A stretch of 64,000 nt of DNA from Gelidibacter pelagius (GTDB lineage Bacteria > Bacteroidota > Bacteroidia > Flavobacteriales > Flavobacteriaceae): the NCBI RefSeq assembly GCF_017581925.1, contig NZ_JAGEVG010000004.1, positions 62,001 to 126,000 on the forward strand, written 5' to 3'. Below, piece by piece: positions 32,686 through 42,130 of this stretch (the stretch's first letter is position 1; the number at the start of each line of letters is the position of its first letter). The notes beneath the pieces were generated by a model. It did no database searches, was not told the DNA's origin, and saw only the letters and a program-made list of their open reading frames with translations. The translations under genes were made by a program, and so were the position numbers.

Positions 32686-34239
32686 ATGAAACACGTTAAG
32701 AATCAGTATTTGTGGGCTTTGTTGGTCGTCTTGGCAAGTTCCTGCAAAAATTCTGAAAATAGAGACCTTATCAAAAATGAGAGTGACCTAAAAAAGGAGC
32801 GCGCCATTGAAACCGCTATTTTAGAGAAGGATGATTCTTTTTACCACATCAATTTTAAAAATTATCCCGAGATGGATAGAAGATTGCCGATCGGAGTTTT
32901 CGATTCTGGAACTGGTGGACTGACGGTATTGGATGCAATCGTAAATTTTGATGGTCATAATAATTCGAACAAAGAAAGAGGTGGCGATGCGGTCCCTGAT
33001 TTTATCTCAGAGAAATTTATTTACCTGGCTGATCAGGCCAACATGCCGTATGGCAATTATTCCAGTGAGGATAAAACTGAGTTGCTTGTTGAGCATATTC
33101 TAAAGGATATGCAGTTCTTGCTGTCAAAAAAATATTATAGAGACGCCAGCGATACACAATATCAAAAAGATAAACAACCGGTAAAATCGATAGTTATTGC
33201 TTGTAATACGGCCACTGCTTATGGGAGTGAATTTATCAAAGCATTCATTGATAAGACTGGGATCGAACTAAAGGTGATTGGCGTTATAGATGCGGGAGCT
33301 CGTGGCACCTTATCTACTTTTGAAAAGGATGAAAATGGTTCGATTGGTGTCATGGCTACGGTAGGGACCATTCAGTCCAAAGGCTATGAAAATACACTAT
33401 TAAGGGTTAAGGACGAGTTGGGATATACCGGGAATATTCAAATTTTCAACCAGGGAGGCCATGGAATTGCAGAAGCAGTTGACGAAGAACCTGACTTTGT
33501 AAATAAGGATTTTAAAGAACCTCGCGAGGATTACCGAGGCCCTTCATTAGACGATCCAAATTTTACCATTGACAAAACTTTAATGGATATCTATAATTTT
33601 GATTTTGATCACGGCAAAATGCTTTGTGATAATCAGGATACTGCTGACTGTCAAATTCTTCAAATCAATGACTCAGAAAACTACGTGCGGTATCACGTCG
33701 TCAGTCTATTGGAGAAAATCAGAACAGCCGCAAATCCGCAGCCTTTAAAAGCCATTGTTTTAGGGTGTACACATTATCCTTATTTGACCAACGAGATCAA
33801 TGAGGTTTTGGATGAACTTTATAATTATAAGAAAGATGACAAGTATATCTATCGTAACTTTATGGTTGAAGATATTGCTATTGTTGATCCAGCAGTCAAT
33901 GTTGCCGAAGAATTATATGTGTATATGAAAGAGACGAACCTTTTTAACCCTGCCGGAGATATTATGACGAGCGAATTTTTTATTAGTGTCCCCAATTCGG
34001 AAAATAAGAACGTGAAGATCGATGACAATGGTAGATTTCCGTACGACTATAAATACGGAAGAACGGAAAATGACATTCAGGAGTATGTGAAAATAGTTCC
34101 TTTCAGTAAAAGTAATATCTCACAAGAAACCTTGGATCGTTTTAAAGAATCAATCCCTGAAACTTATAAGCTCATTGAAGCGTTTAACCGTTCTAATGTA
34201 AAAGCCCAATATCTGGACGAATCCATAAGAATCCAATAA
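32686..34239 (+). CDS. Glutamate/aspartate racemase-like lipoprotein
   Basis: 517 residues, nearly twice a normal MurI. A lipoprotein signal (WALLVVLASSC, Cys20) predicts export and lipid anchoring. The racemase fold is complete: IGVFDSGTGGLTVL (69-82, Asp72 and Ser73 of the classic DSGxGG motif), YLADQANMPYGN, IVIACNTATAYG with Cys173, and VLGCTHYP with Cys361; both catalytic cysteines are kept. Extra length comes from a linker (20-65), and insertions at about 85-110 and 265-330. A racemase outside the cytoplasm cannot feed D-Glu to Mur ligases directly, so it may act on glutamate released at the envelope. It could instead be catalytically repurposed. Confidence 0.85.
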   Translation: MKHVKNQYLWALLVVLASSCKNSENRDLIKNESDLKKERAIETAILEKDDSFYHINFKNYPEMDRRLPIGVFDSGTGGLTVLDAIVNFDGHNNSNKERGGDAVPDFISEKFIYLADQANMPYGNYSSEDKTELLVEHILKDMQFLLSKKYYRDASDTQYQKDKQPVKSIVIACNTATAYGSEFIKAFIDKTGIELKVIGVIDAGARGTLSTFEKDENGSIGVMATVGTIQSKGYENTLLRVKDELGYTGNIQIFNQGGHGIAEAVDEEPDFVNKDFKEPREDYRGPSLDDPNFTIDKTLMDIYNFDFDHGKMLCDNQDTADCQILQINDSENYVRYHVVSLLEKIRTAANPQPLKAIVLGCTHYPYLTNEINEVLDELYNYKKDDKYIYRNFMVEDIAIVDPAVNVAEELYVYMKETNLFNPAGDIMTSEFFISVPNSENKNVKIDDNGRFPYDYKYGRTENDIQEYVKIVPFSKSNISQETLDRFKESIPETYKLIEAFNRSNVKAQYLDESIRIQ

Positions 34240-34400
34240 AGGAATGAAAAAATTGATAAAATAAGGTTTCAGCCAAAAATTGTGAGGTAATGCTTTCAAG
34301 CATCATTGATTGTTACTCGTGAAACTAATAACTTCTTAAAGTAGAATTCTGTCTAAAAAATAAAAACTTATTGCATATTCGCAATTCATCCTAAAAAAAC

Positions 34401-36128
34401 ATGAAACATAGATTGAGATTATTGAGTTTGACAGTTATTTCCGTGCTTTTCTTAACCTGTGGAGGCGGAAAGCCGGGTTTCGAAACAACAGCAATTTCGG
34501 GGAAAACGGCAATCGCTAGAAACGGAATGGTGGTTTCTGCCCATCCTGAAGCTACCAAAGTGGGAATGGAAATTTTAAAGCAGGGAGGTAATGCCGTAGA
34601 TGCCATGGTAGGTGTACATTTTGCTTTAGCCGTAGTCTATCCGTCTGCCGGTAATCTTGGTGGAGGAGGATTTATGATGTACAGACAAAATGATGGTGAG
34701 GTTTTCTCATTGGATTTTAGAGAAAAGGCACCTGGCAATGCTTTTGAAGAGATGTATTTAGATGAGAATGGAGACGTTATAGATGGTGAGAGTCTTTATG
34801 GGCCAAAAGCATCTGGTGTTCCTGGTTCTGTAGACGGAATGATTAAAGCCCATGAGAAGTTTGGTTCTTTACCCCTCGATAGGTTAATCGAACCATCCAT
34901 TCAATTGGCAAAAAAGGGATTTCATATTTCGGCGCAACAGGCTAGAAATTACAATAATTTTAAGGAGAGGTTTGTAAAAAACAATCGTAATCCAGAAAAG
35001 GTCACCTTAATTAAAGACGAAGACTGGAAAGAGGGCGATCTATTGGTTCAGAAGGATTTGGCCGAAACCTTAAGCCGTATCAAACAAAACGGCAGGGCTG
35101 GATTTTATGAAGGAAAAACTGCCGAACTCTTGGTCGCTGAAATGCAAGCAGGCAATGGTATAATATCATTAGAAGATCTAAAAAACTACGATTCTGCATG
35201 GCGAAATCCTATCACCGGAAACTTTAGAGGCTATAAAGTTTATAGTATGGCACCTTCAAGTAGTGGAGGGATTGCATTGGTGCAACTCTTGAAGCTATCG
35301 GAGTATTTCCCAATTTCTGAGTATGGTTCGAAAACGGCAAAAACCATCCACCTTATGGCAGAAATGGAAAGACGTGTCTATGCCGATAGAGCGACGCACT
35401 TGGGCGATTCGGATTTCTGGGATGTTCCTGTAAAGCAATTATTGGACGATGATTATCTGGCCACCAGAGCAGCTCAAATAGACATCTCAAAAGCCACGAA
35501 CAGCGACGACGTAAAAGCTATGGAGCTTGCGAACCTGGCAGAAAGTGAAGAAACTACCCATTATTCAATCGTGGATAAAATGGGGAATGCCATTTCATTG
35601 ACAACCACAATCAACTCGGCTTATGGATCCAAAGTGTTTGTAGAAGGTGCTGGGTTTTTAATGAACAACGAAATGGATGATTTCAGTGCCAAACCAGGTG
35701 TACCCAACGTATATGGCTTGTTAGGTGGTGCAGCAAATTCAATTCAACCAGAAAAACGAATGCTAAGTGCCATGACGCCTACCATCATTGAAAAGGATAG
35801 ACAATTGTACATGGTGGTTGGAACCCCTGGAGGCTCTACAATCATGACTTCTGTGTTTCAATCTATACTCAATGTTATTGATCACAGCATGACGATGAGC
35901 GAAGCCGTCTCTGAAAAAAGATTTCACCATCAGTGGTACCCTGATTGGATTTCTATTGAAAAGGGAGCTCTTAGTGATACCGTACGGGCTGAGCTGGAGG
36001 CTATGGGACACGTCATTAAAGAGCGTAGTTCCATTGGACGGGTTGATGCTATCTTGGTAAGACCTGATGGTTCCTTGGAAGGAGCAGCAGACCCAAGAGG
36101 CGACGACTGGGCAATGGGGATCGAATAA
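34401..36128 (+). CDS. ggt: Gamma-glutamyltransferase lipoprotein
   Basis: 575 residues, N-terminal nucleophile hydrolase that removes gamma-glutamyl groups from glutathione and related peptides. It has a lipoprotein signal (LTVISVLFLTC, Cys20). Family motifs: GNAVDAMVGVHFALAVVYPSAGNLGGGGFMM (Gly-rich), the catalytic Thr385 at the start of the mature small chain in EETTHYSIVDKMGN, and MLSAMTPTIIEKDRQLYMVVGTPGG. Autocleavage should occur just before Thr385. The lipid anchor places it in the periplasm or at the outer membrane. It follows the racemase-like lipoprotein by 161 bases, so the two may act in sequence on glutamyl compounds. Confidence 0.94.
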   Translation: MKHRLRLLSLTVISVLFLTCGGGKPGFETTAISGKTAIARNGMVVSAHPEATKVGMEILKQGGNAVDAMVGVHFALAVVYPSAGNLGGGGFMMYRQNDGEVFSLDFREKAPGNAFEEMYLDENGDVIDGESLYGPKASGVPGSVDGMIKAHEKFGSLPLDRLIEPSIQLAKKGFHISAQQARNYNNFKERFVKNNRNPEKVTLIKDEDWKEGDLLVQKDLAETLSRIKQNGRAGFYEGKTAELLVAEMQAGNGIISLEDLKNYDSAWRNPITGNFRGYKVYSMAPSSSGGIALVQLLKLSEYFPISEYGSKTAKTIHLMAEMERRVYADRATHLGDSDFWDVPVKQLLDDDYLATRAAQIDISKATNSDDVKAMELANLAESEETTHYSIVDKMGNAISLTTTINSAYGSKVFVEGAGFLMNNEMDDFSAKPGVPNVYGLLGGAANSIQPEKRMLSAMTPTIIEKDRQLYMVVGTPGGSTIMTSVFQSILNVIDHSMTMSEAVSEKRFHHQWYPDWISIEKGALSDTVRAELEAMGHVIKERSSIGRVDAILVRPDGSLEGAADPRGDDWAMGIE

Positions 36129-36441
36129 ATATAAATATTAGTATTTAGATATCATCATAGTGCATTTTCTTAAAATTTGCGAAATGCCTGTTCTAAATAA
36201 AGTCTAAACCTTATCTTAATTGACACCTCATAGTGGTGGCTTGTATTTGTTACAAACCGCGCTATGGGGTGTTTTTTTTTATGATCAGTCTTTGGTTGCT
36301 AGCTGTAAAATCTGTGGACATGATTACTTCCATAGGTTGTATGAGCGTTTTTAATGATTTACAATGATCCCATCATTTTGAAGTAGTACTTTTATTGCAC
36401 AATACATGGAAAGTTAATTCAAAAGTGTTATTTTCATAGCA
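36129..36441. other. Intergenic region with terminator
   Basis: A strong terminator (36223-36280) follows ggt. The remaining 160 bases precede the AraC gene; I see no reliable promoter match and no gene. Confidence 0.6.
36223..36280 (+). terminator. Rho-independent terminator after ggt
   Basis: A long stem with ACACCTCATAG on one side and CTATGGGGTGT on the other, extended inward by GTGG and ACAAACC segments, followed by nine T. A very stable hairpin. Confidence 0.88.
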
Positions 36442-37320
36442 ATGAAATTACATCTATTAGATCGGAGCCATACCGCTTCTGCGTTGTCCGTAAGAAAAAA
36501 TAGTTATGCCAATTTTCTTAAGATTTGGCATTACCATCCCGAATTGGAATTGGTGGTGGTACTTAAAAGTAAGGGCACACGATTCATTGGAGATAGCATT
36601 AAGAAGTTTCAGCCGAACGATGTCGTGCTCATCGGTAAAAACTTGCCACACATGTGGTTAAATGATCCCAAGTATTTTCAGGAAGACAAGAACCTAATGG
36701 CAGAGGCCGTCGCTATTCATTTTAGGGAAGATTTTTTGGGAGATGCCTTTCTGCAATTATCTGAGATGAAGCCTATCGCCGAACTTTTTAAAAAAGCAGA
36801 GAACGGTATTCAATTTAGAAATGTTCCAAAAGCTTTGCGGCAAGCAATTATTACTCTTAATGACGAAACTGATTTTAATAAAACACATCAATTTTTGGGC
36901 ATTTTGCATCAATTGGCATTGCATGAAGACATTAAGTTCTTGGCAAGTTCAGGATATGTCGCTTCATTAAAACTGGAAGAGCCAAAGCTGTCCAACAAGG
37001 TCATCGCCTATATTTTCAAGAATTTTAACAAGGATATGGACCTTGCGACGGTGGCAAAGCTTGTGAATATGAATCCTTCGGCATTTAGCAGATCTTTTAA
37101 AAGAGTGCATCGTAAAACGTTTTCAAAATATATCAATGAAATTAGAATCGGATACGCCTGCAAGCTCCTTATGGAAAACGAATTAAATATTGCGGCAATT
37201 GCCTATGAATCTGGTTTTAATAATCTCTCGAATTTCAACCGACAGTTTAAAATAATAAAGAAAATGTCGCCATCGGTTTATTTGAAAAAACATAGTATTT
37301 TAACTAAAGAGGCGACTTAG
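36442..37320 (+). CDS. AraC-family regulator with cupin sensor
   Basis: 292 residues. The N-terminal cupin carries IWHYHPELELVVVLKSKGTRFIGDSIKKFQPNDVVLIGKNLPHMW (23-70), a sugar-sensing arrangement typical of AraC activators. The C-terminal double HTH spans 190-285 (LATVAKLVNMNPSAFSRSFKRVHRKTFSKYINEIR, then IAAIAYESGFNNLSNFNRQFK). It lies directly upstream of and parallel to the L-fucose operon, so it is the likely activator, responding to fucose or a catabolite. The ggt terminator separates it from upstream genes. Confidence 0.92.
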   Translation: MKLHLLDRSHTASALSVRKNSYANFLKIWHYHPELELVVVLKSKGTRFIGDSIKKFQPNDVVLIGKNLPHMWLNDPKYFQEDKNLMAEAVAIHFREDFLGDAFLQLSEMKPIAELFKKAENGIQFRNVPKALRQAIITLNDETDFNKTHQFLGILHQLALHEDIKFLASSGYVASLKLEEPKLSNKVIAYIFKNFNKDMDLATVAKLVNMNPSAFSRSFKRVHRKTFSKYINEIRIGYACKLLMENELNIAAIAYESGFNNLSNFNRQFKIIKKMSPSVYLKKHSILTKEAT

Positions 37321-37388
37321 TTTTTTTAGGTGCAAAAATAGTATTAGTTGAGGTGGAATAATTAGTGGACTTTATGCAATTCATCATA

Positions 37389-37396
37389 TAGATTTG
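37389..37396 (+). promoter_or_regulatory. Candidate -7 element for the fucose operon
   Basis: TAGATTTG fits TAnnTTTG and lies about 100 bases before the first gene of the operon. The -33 position has no TTG, consistent with a need for an activator such as the adjacent AraC protein, but this is tentative. Confidence 0.4.
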
Positions 37397-37497
37397 TGAG
37401 GTATGGGTTTCTATGAAAATGAATGATTATCTAAATCGACAGAGATTTCAAATCGTCATGAAATTCATCAGGTCTCTTAAACAATACTTATCAAGAA

Positions 37498-38817
37498 ATG
37501 AAACAAACAATAACCATTACCGAAGTTTTAACCAAAGATGTCCGTTTTCCTACAAGTGATGAATTGGACGGTTCTGATGCCATGAATACGGATCCTGATT
37601 ATTCAGCAGCCTATGTCATTTTAAAAACCGACCACCCAGAATTTGAAGGCCATGGACTAACGTTTACCATTGGTCGCGGCAACGAATTATGTGTTGCGGC
37701 CATTGAGTCGCTTTCACATCTGATCATCGGAAAGACTTTAGAGTCTTTTACTGAGAATATGGGTGATTTTTGGAAGATGATCACTGGCGATAGTCAGTTG
37801 CGTTGGTTGGGGCCAGAAAAAGGAGTCATCCATTTGGCCACTGGCGCCGTTGTAAATGCTGTTTGGGATTTATATGCGAAAGTTGAAGGCAAGCCACTCT
37901 GGAAATTGATTGCTGACATGTCACCTGAAGAATTCGTGAGGTGTGTTGACTTTACCTATATCACCGACGCGATCACCCCAGAAGAAGCTTTGAAAATTCT
38001 TAAAAGCAACGAGGCGACAAAACAAGAACGCATTGACATTTTACTAAAAGATGGCTATCCTGCGTATACCACTTCTGCTGGTTGGCTGGGCTATAGCGAT
38101 GATAAAATGCGTAGATTATGCCAAGAAGCGAAAGCGGAAGGGTTTAAACACATGAAAATTAAAGTCGGTTCTGATTTGCAGGATGATATGCGGCGGGCAC
38201 AGATTATCCGTGAGGAAATTGGAAACGATCTACAATTGATGATGGATGCCAACCAAAAATGGGATGTGGATGAGGCCATAGAAAATATGGCATCGCTCAA
38301 AAAATTTAATCCGTATTGGATTGAAGAGCCTACCAGTCCAGACGATATTTTAGGGCATGCCAAAATTGCCAGAGCCGTAGCACCAATAAAAGTGGCCACC
38401 GGAGAACATTGCCAAAACCGGGTCATGTTCAAACAGTTAATTATGGCAGACGCCTTGCAGATCTGTCAAATTGATAGCTGTCGTGTAGGAGGTGTTAATG
38501 AGATTTTGGCCATTTTATTAATGGCAGCAAAATATAAGGTTCCTGTATGTCCGCATGCTGGAGGTGTTGGTCTGTGCGAATATGTGCAGCATTTATCCAT
38601 GATCGATTATATTTGTGTCAGTGCCACCATGGAAGATCGAATTATTGAATATGTCGATCATTTACATGAGCATTTCTTTGATCCTGTTGTGATCAAAAAT
38701 GGCGCATATATGCCACCACAACAACCGGGGTATAGCATCACCATGAAACCAGAATCGTTGGAAACTTATAGTTTTCCTAATGGAGAAGTTTGGACTAAAA
38801 AATTACAAAAAGCATAA
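37498..38817 (+). CDS. L-fuconate dehydratase (enolase superfamily)
   Basis: Dehydrates L-fuconate to 2-keto-3-deoxy-L-fuconate. It has 439 residues, the usual length. The capping domain has TLESFTENMGDFWKMITGDSQLRWLGPEKGV. In the barrel are HMKIKVGSD with the base Lys (near 218), LMMDANQKWDVDEA and WIEEPTSPDD as metal ligands, GEHCQNRVMFKQL, and CPHAGGVGLCEYVQH near 356. Active-site arrangement and context both point to fuconate dehydratase, with D-galactonate-type acids as the alternative. It opens the operon. Confidence 0.93.
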   Translation: MKQTITITEVLTKDVRFPTSDELDGSDAMNTDPDYSAAYVILKTDHPEFEGHGLTFTIGRGNELCVAAIESLSHLIIGKTLESFTENMGDFWKMITGDSQLRWLGPEKGVIHLATGAVVNAVWDLYAKVEGKPLWKLIADMSPEEFVRCVDFTYITDAITPEEALKILKSNEATKQERIDILLKDGYPAYTTSAGWLGYSDDKMRRLCQEAKAEGFKHMKIKVGSDLQDDMRRAQIIREEIGNDLQLMMDANQKWDVDEAIENMASLKKFNPYWIEEPTSPDDILGHAKIARAVAPIKVATGEHCQNRVMFKQLIMADALQICQIDSCRVGGVNEILAILLMAAKYKVPVCPHAGGVGLCEYVQHLSMIDYICVSATMEDRIIEYVDHLHEHFFDPVVIKNGAYMPPQQPGYSITMKPESLETYSFPNGEVWTKKLQKA

Positions 38818-38819
38818 TT

Positions 38820-39596
38820 ATGGTATTCAGTTTAAAAGGAAAAACCGCTATTGTCACCGGCGGCGGAAGCGGGATAGGAAAAGCAATTGCCACCACATTT
38901 GCAAAACAGGGTGCATACGTTTGTATTTTGGATTTCAATGTTGAAAACGGCAATGCCACCGTTTCAGAAATTGAAAAAGATAAGGGTTCGACAAGTTTTT
39001 ACCAATGTGATGTGGCCAATCAAGAACAAGTGGAAGACATTTTTAACGAGATTGCTAAAAACAATCCCATCGATATTTTGGTGAATAACGCTGGGATTGC
39101 CCATGTCGGAAATATTGAAAACACAAATTCTGAGGACTTAGATCGCTTGTACAACGTGAACATCAAAGGTGTTTACAACGGCATGAGAGCAGCCATCCCA
39201 TATTTTAAGAAGCAGAAAAAGGGAGTGATCGTCAATATGGCATCCATTGCCTCATCGGTCGGAATTTCTGATCGATTTGCCTACTCCATGACCAAAGGCG
39301 CGGTCTTGACCATGACCTATTCGGTAGCAAAAGATTATGTTGCGGAAGGCATCCGATGCAATTGCATTTCGCCAGCACGTGTACATACGCCATTTGTAGA
39401 TGGATTTATAGCAAAGAATTACCCAGACAATCAAGCGGAAATGTTTGAGAATCTTTCAAAGACACAGCCGATCGGACGTATGGGGAAACCTGAAGAAATA
39501 GCGCATTTGGCACTGTATTTATGTAGTGACGAAGCCTCGTTTATTACGGGAACTGATTTTCCTATTGATGGTGGTTTTATTAAGTTGAATGGGTAA
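38820..39596 (+). CDS. SDR oxidoreductase, 2-keto-3-deoxy-L-fuconate dehydrogenase candidate
   Basis: 258 residues, short-chain dehydrogenase. NAD-binding VTGGGSGIGKAIA (13-25), LVNNAGIAHVG, catalytic MASIASS and the intact YSMTK (Tyr and Lys near 153-157), closing FITGTDFPIDGGF. In the non-phosphorylative L-fucose pathway this step oxidises 2-keto-3-deoxy-L-fuconate to the 2,4-diketo acid. Assignment between the two SDR genes of this operon rests on position and resemblance to KDF dehydrogenases, so it is provisional. It begins two bases after the dehydratase. Confidence 0.85.
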   Translation: MVFSLKGKTAIVTGGGSGIGKAIATTFAKQGAYVCILDFNVENGNATVSEIEKDKGSTSFYQCDVANQEQVEDIFNEIAKNNPIDILVNNAGIAHVGNIENTNSEDLDRLYNVNIKGVYNGMRAAIPYFKKQKKGVIVNMASIASSVGISDRFAYSMTKGAVLTMTYSVAKDYVAEGIRCNCISPARVHTPFVDGFIAKNYPDNQAEMFENLSKTQPIGRMGKPEEIAHLALYLCSDEASFITGTDFPIDGGFIKLNG

Positions 39597-39663
39597 TTTC
39601 CATCCTTCCCGATAGTGATTGCACCAATAAAAGAAAATAATAAAAAATAAATAATAGATTAAA

Positions 39664-40515
39664 ATGAAACTCATAAGATTTGGGTCGGAAGGCCAAGAAA
39701 AACCAGGACTTCAATTAGAAAATAAACGTATTGACATCAGCGCCTTTGCCGAGGATTTTGACGAAAAATTCTTCGAGTCCAATGGCTTGGAGCGTTTAAA
39801 GGACTGGTTGAAAACCAACCAAGCCAATTGTCCAACCGTTGATGATGCCGTACGATTGGGGTCGCCAATAGGCAGGCCTTCAAAATTGGTGTGTGTTGGT
39901 TTGAATTATGCGAAACACGCCGAAGAAACAAATGCCAAAATACCTTCAGAACCGGTATTGTTTTTCAAATCGACCACTGCTATTGTGGGGCCAAATGACA
40001 ATGTCATTATTCCAAAAAACAGTGAGAAAACGGATTGGGAAGTGGAGTTGGCAATTGTTATTGGTAAGAAAGCGTCATACATATCTGTGGAAGAAGCAGA
40101 CGATTATATCGCTGGTTATGTCTTGCATAACGATGTGTCTGAACGTGCTTTTCAAATTGAAAAGGAGGGCCAATGGTGTAAAGGAAAAGGTTGTGATACG
40201 TTTGCTCCTTTAGGACCATTTATGGCAACAAAAGATGAGGTAAAAGATGGCAATAACTTACATCTGTGGTTAGATGTCAATGGCGAACGTTTGCAAGACT
40301 CTTCCACTTCAGATTTTATTTTTAATATCCAACATTGTGTGTCCTATATCAGTCAGTTTATGACCTTGTTGCCTGGCGATGTGATTTCCACAGGAACGCC
40401 TTTTGGCGTTGGATTAGGATTTCAACCCCCACGATATTTAAGGCCAGGAGACGTCATGCGCTTAGGAATTGAAGGTTTAGGGGTACAAGAACAAACAGCA
40501 GTAGCCTACAAATAA
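39664..40515 (+). CDS. Fumarylacetoacetate hydrolase-family protein, 2,4-diketo-3-deoxy-L-fuconate hydrolase
   Basis: Splits 2,4-diketo-3-deoxy-L-fuconate to pyruvate and L-lactate. It has 283 residues, FAH fold. KLVCVGLNYAKHAEETN near 77-92, PVLFFKSTTAIVGPNDNVIIP, DWEVELAIVIGKKAS with Glu metal ligands, AGYVLHNDVSER, and the KGKGCDTFAPLGP loop are typical. The C-terminal LLPGDVISTGTPFGVGLG is standard. It lies inside the fucose operon, and the L-lactate dehydrogenase at its end explains what happens to one of the products. Confidence 0.92.
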   Translation: MKLIRFGSEGQEKPGLQLENKRIDISAFAEDFDEKFFESNGLERLKDWLKTNQANCPTVDDAVRLGSPIGRPSKLVCVGLNYAKHAEETNAKIPSEPVLFFKSTTAIVGPNDNVIIPKNSEKTDWEVELAIVIGKKASYISVEEADDYIAGYVLHNDVSERAFQIEKEGQWCKGKGCDTFAPLGPFMATKDEVKDGNNLHLWLDVNGERLQDSSTSDFIFNIQHCVSYISQFMTLLPGDVISTGTPFGVGLGFQPPRYLRPGDVMRLGIEGLGVQEQTAVAYK

Positions 40516-41346
40516 ATGCGGGTAGATACACATCAACATTTTTGGAAATTTGATCCGCAAAGAGACGCATGGATTACTGATGACATGTCAGTAATCCAAC
40601 GTGATTTCTTGCCTGAAGACTTGCAGCCTGTTTTGCAACAGCATCAATTGGATGGTTGTATTGCCGTGCAAGCGGACACGTCAGAAAAGGAAACCACATT
40701 TTTATTGGACTTGGCAGATCAACATTCTTTTATTAAAGGGGTGGTCGGTTGGTTGGATCTGTGTAGTCCCACGATTGATGAGCGTTTAGAGCATTTTTTA
40801 AAACACAAAAAACTAAAGGGCCTGCGGCATATTGTTCAAGCGGAACCTGATGGCTTTTTGCTTCGCAAGGATTTTCAGCGGGGTATTTCAGCTTTGGAAA
40901 AATACAATCTCACTTATGATATCTTGATTTTTCCGCATCAATTGGAAGAAGCCTTTGAATTCGTCAAAACATTTCCGAAGCAAAAATTCATACTGGACCA
41001 TGGTGCAAAACCTTATATCAAAGACGGGAAAATAGAGCCGTGGAAAAGCCAGATGGAAACACTGGCAGGTTTTGAAAATGTGGCTTGTAAGGTTTCAGGA
41101 TTAACCACAGAAGCAGATTGGAACACTTGGGACAAAACAAGTATGCAACCTTATCTTGAGGTGATTTTTAATGCCTTCGGAACCAAAAGAACACTCTTTG
41201 GCAGCGACTGGCCCGTAAGTTTGTTGGCGGGAAGTTATGCCGAAACGATCGCTCTTGTCGAAGATTATATTTCCAAATTCTCAAAAACCGAACAACAACA
41301 AATTATGGGCTTGAATGCCAAAAACTGGTACCATTTAGAAAATTAG
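40516..41346 (+). CDS. Amidohydrolase, L-fuconolactonase
   Basis: Opens L-fucono-lactone to L-fuconate. It has 276 residues, COG3618 amidohydrolase family. DTHQHFWKFDPQRDAWITDDM (3-23), LKGLRHIVQAEPD near 97, KFILDHGAKPYI near 158 and LFGSDWPVSLLAG near 232 carry the His/Asp metal set. It begins directly after the stop of the FAH gene. Homologues in Burkholderia and Xanthomonas fucose clusters have this role. Confidence 0.92.
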   Translation: MRVDTHQHFWKFDPQRDAWITDDMSVIQRDFLPEDLQPVLQQHQLDGCIAVQADTSEKETTFLLDLADQHSFIKGVVGWLDLCSPTIDERLEHFLKHKKLKGLRHIVQAEPDGFLLRKDFQRGISALEKYNLTYDILIFPHQLEEAFEFVKTFPKQKFILDHGAKPYIKDGKIEPWKSQMETLAGFENVACKVSGLTTEADWNTWDKTSMQPYLEVIFNAFGTKRTLFGSDWPVSLLAGSYAETIALVEDYISKFSKTEQQQIMGLNAKNWYHLEN

Positions 41347-41350
41347 ACTT

Positions 41351-42130
41351 ATGGATTTAAAACTAAAAGATAAAGTGATTGTTGTTACCGGTGGTTCAAA
41401 AGGTATTGGTAATGGTATTTGCAAAGTATTGGTCCAAGAGGGCGCCATTCCTGTAATTATCGGTCGAAATGAGCAGGATGTTATAAAGGCGGTGAACACC
41501 ATAAAAGACAATGGCGGACAAGCATTTTACGCTTTGGCAGAATTAACCGATCAAGTCGCCTGTAAAAACGCAATGGATAGTGTGATCAAGGAATTTGGTC
41601 GTATTGATGGCTTGGTCAATAACGCCGGTGTAAATGATAACGTTGGTCTTGAACATGGGAATTATGACGATTTTATGAGGTCGGTTCAACGCAATGTCGC
41701 ACATTATTATGCCATGGCCCATCACGCGTTGCCAGAGCTCAAAAAGAGTAAAGGTGCTATTGTAAATATTGGATCAAAAACGTCGGTTACTGGTCAAGGT
41801 GGCACTTCAGGTTATGCCGCTGCCAATGGTGCAAGAAATGCATTGACCCGAGAGTGGGCTGTGGAATTATTGCCCTACAGTATTCGAGTAAATGCCGTAA
41901 TTGTGGCCGAATGTTACACACCATTATATAAGAAATGGTTGGATACATTTCCAAATCCGGAAGAAAAATTAGCAAGTATTACCAAACATATCCCTTTAGG
42001 AAACCGAATGACGACTGACATAGAAATTGCAAATACCGTTGCATTTTTGTTATCTGAAGTCTCAAGCCATACCACCGGACAACTTTTGTTTGTTGATGGT
42101 GGTTACACCCATTTAGACCGCTCTTTATAA
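41351..42130 (+). CDS. SDR oxidoreductase, L-fucose dehydrogenase candidate lacking the usual Lys
   Basis: 259 residues. NAD-binding VTGGSKGIGNGI (12-23), NNAGVND, Ser142 in NIGSKTS, and Tyr155 in SGYAAANG. The residue four after Tyr is Asn159 (AAT at 41825-41827), not the Lys of the standard YxxxK motif; other parts of the fold are intact, including the closing TGQLLFVDGGYTHLD. It would oxidise L-fucose at C1. Either this subgroup uses a different proton relay or the enzyme is altered. The stop overlaps the ATG of fucP by one base. Confidence 0.83.
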   Translation: MDLKLKDKVIVVTGGSKGIGNGICKVLVQEGAIPVIIGRNEQDVIKAVNTIKDNGGQAFYALAELTDQVACKNAMDSVIKEFGRIDGLVNNAGVNDNVGLEHGNYDDFMRSVQRNVAHYYAMAHHALPELKKSKGAIVNIGSKTSVTGQGGTSGYAAANGARNALTREWAVELLPYSIRVNAVIVAECYTPLYKKWLDTFPNPEEKLASITKHIPLGNRMTTDIEIANTVAFLLSEVSSHTTGQLLFVDGGYTHLDRSL

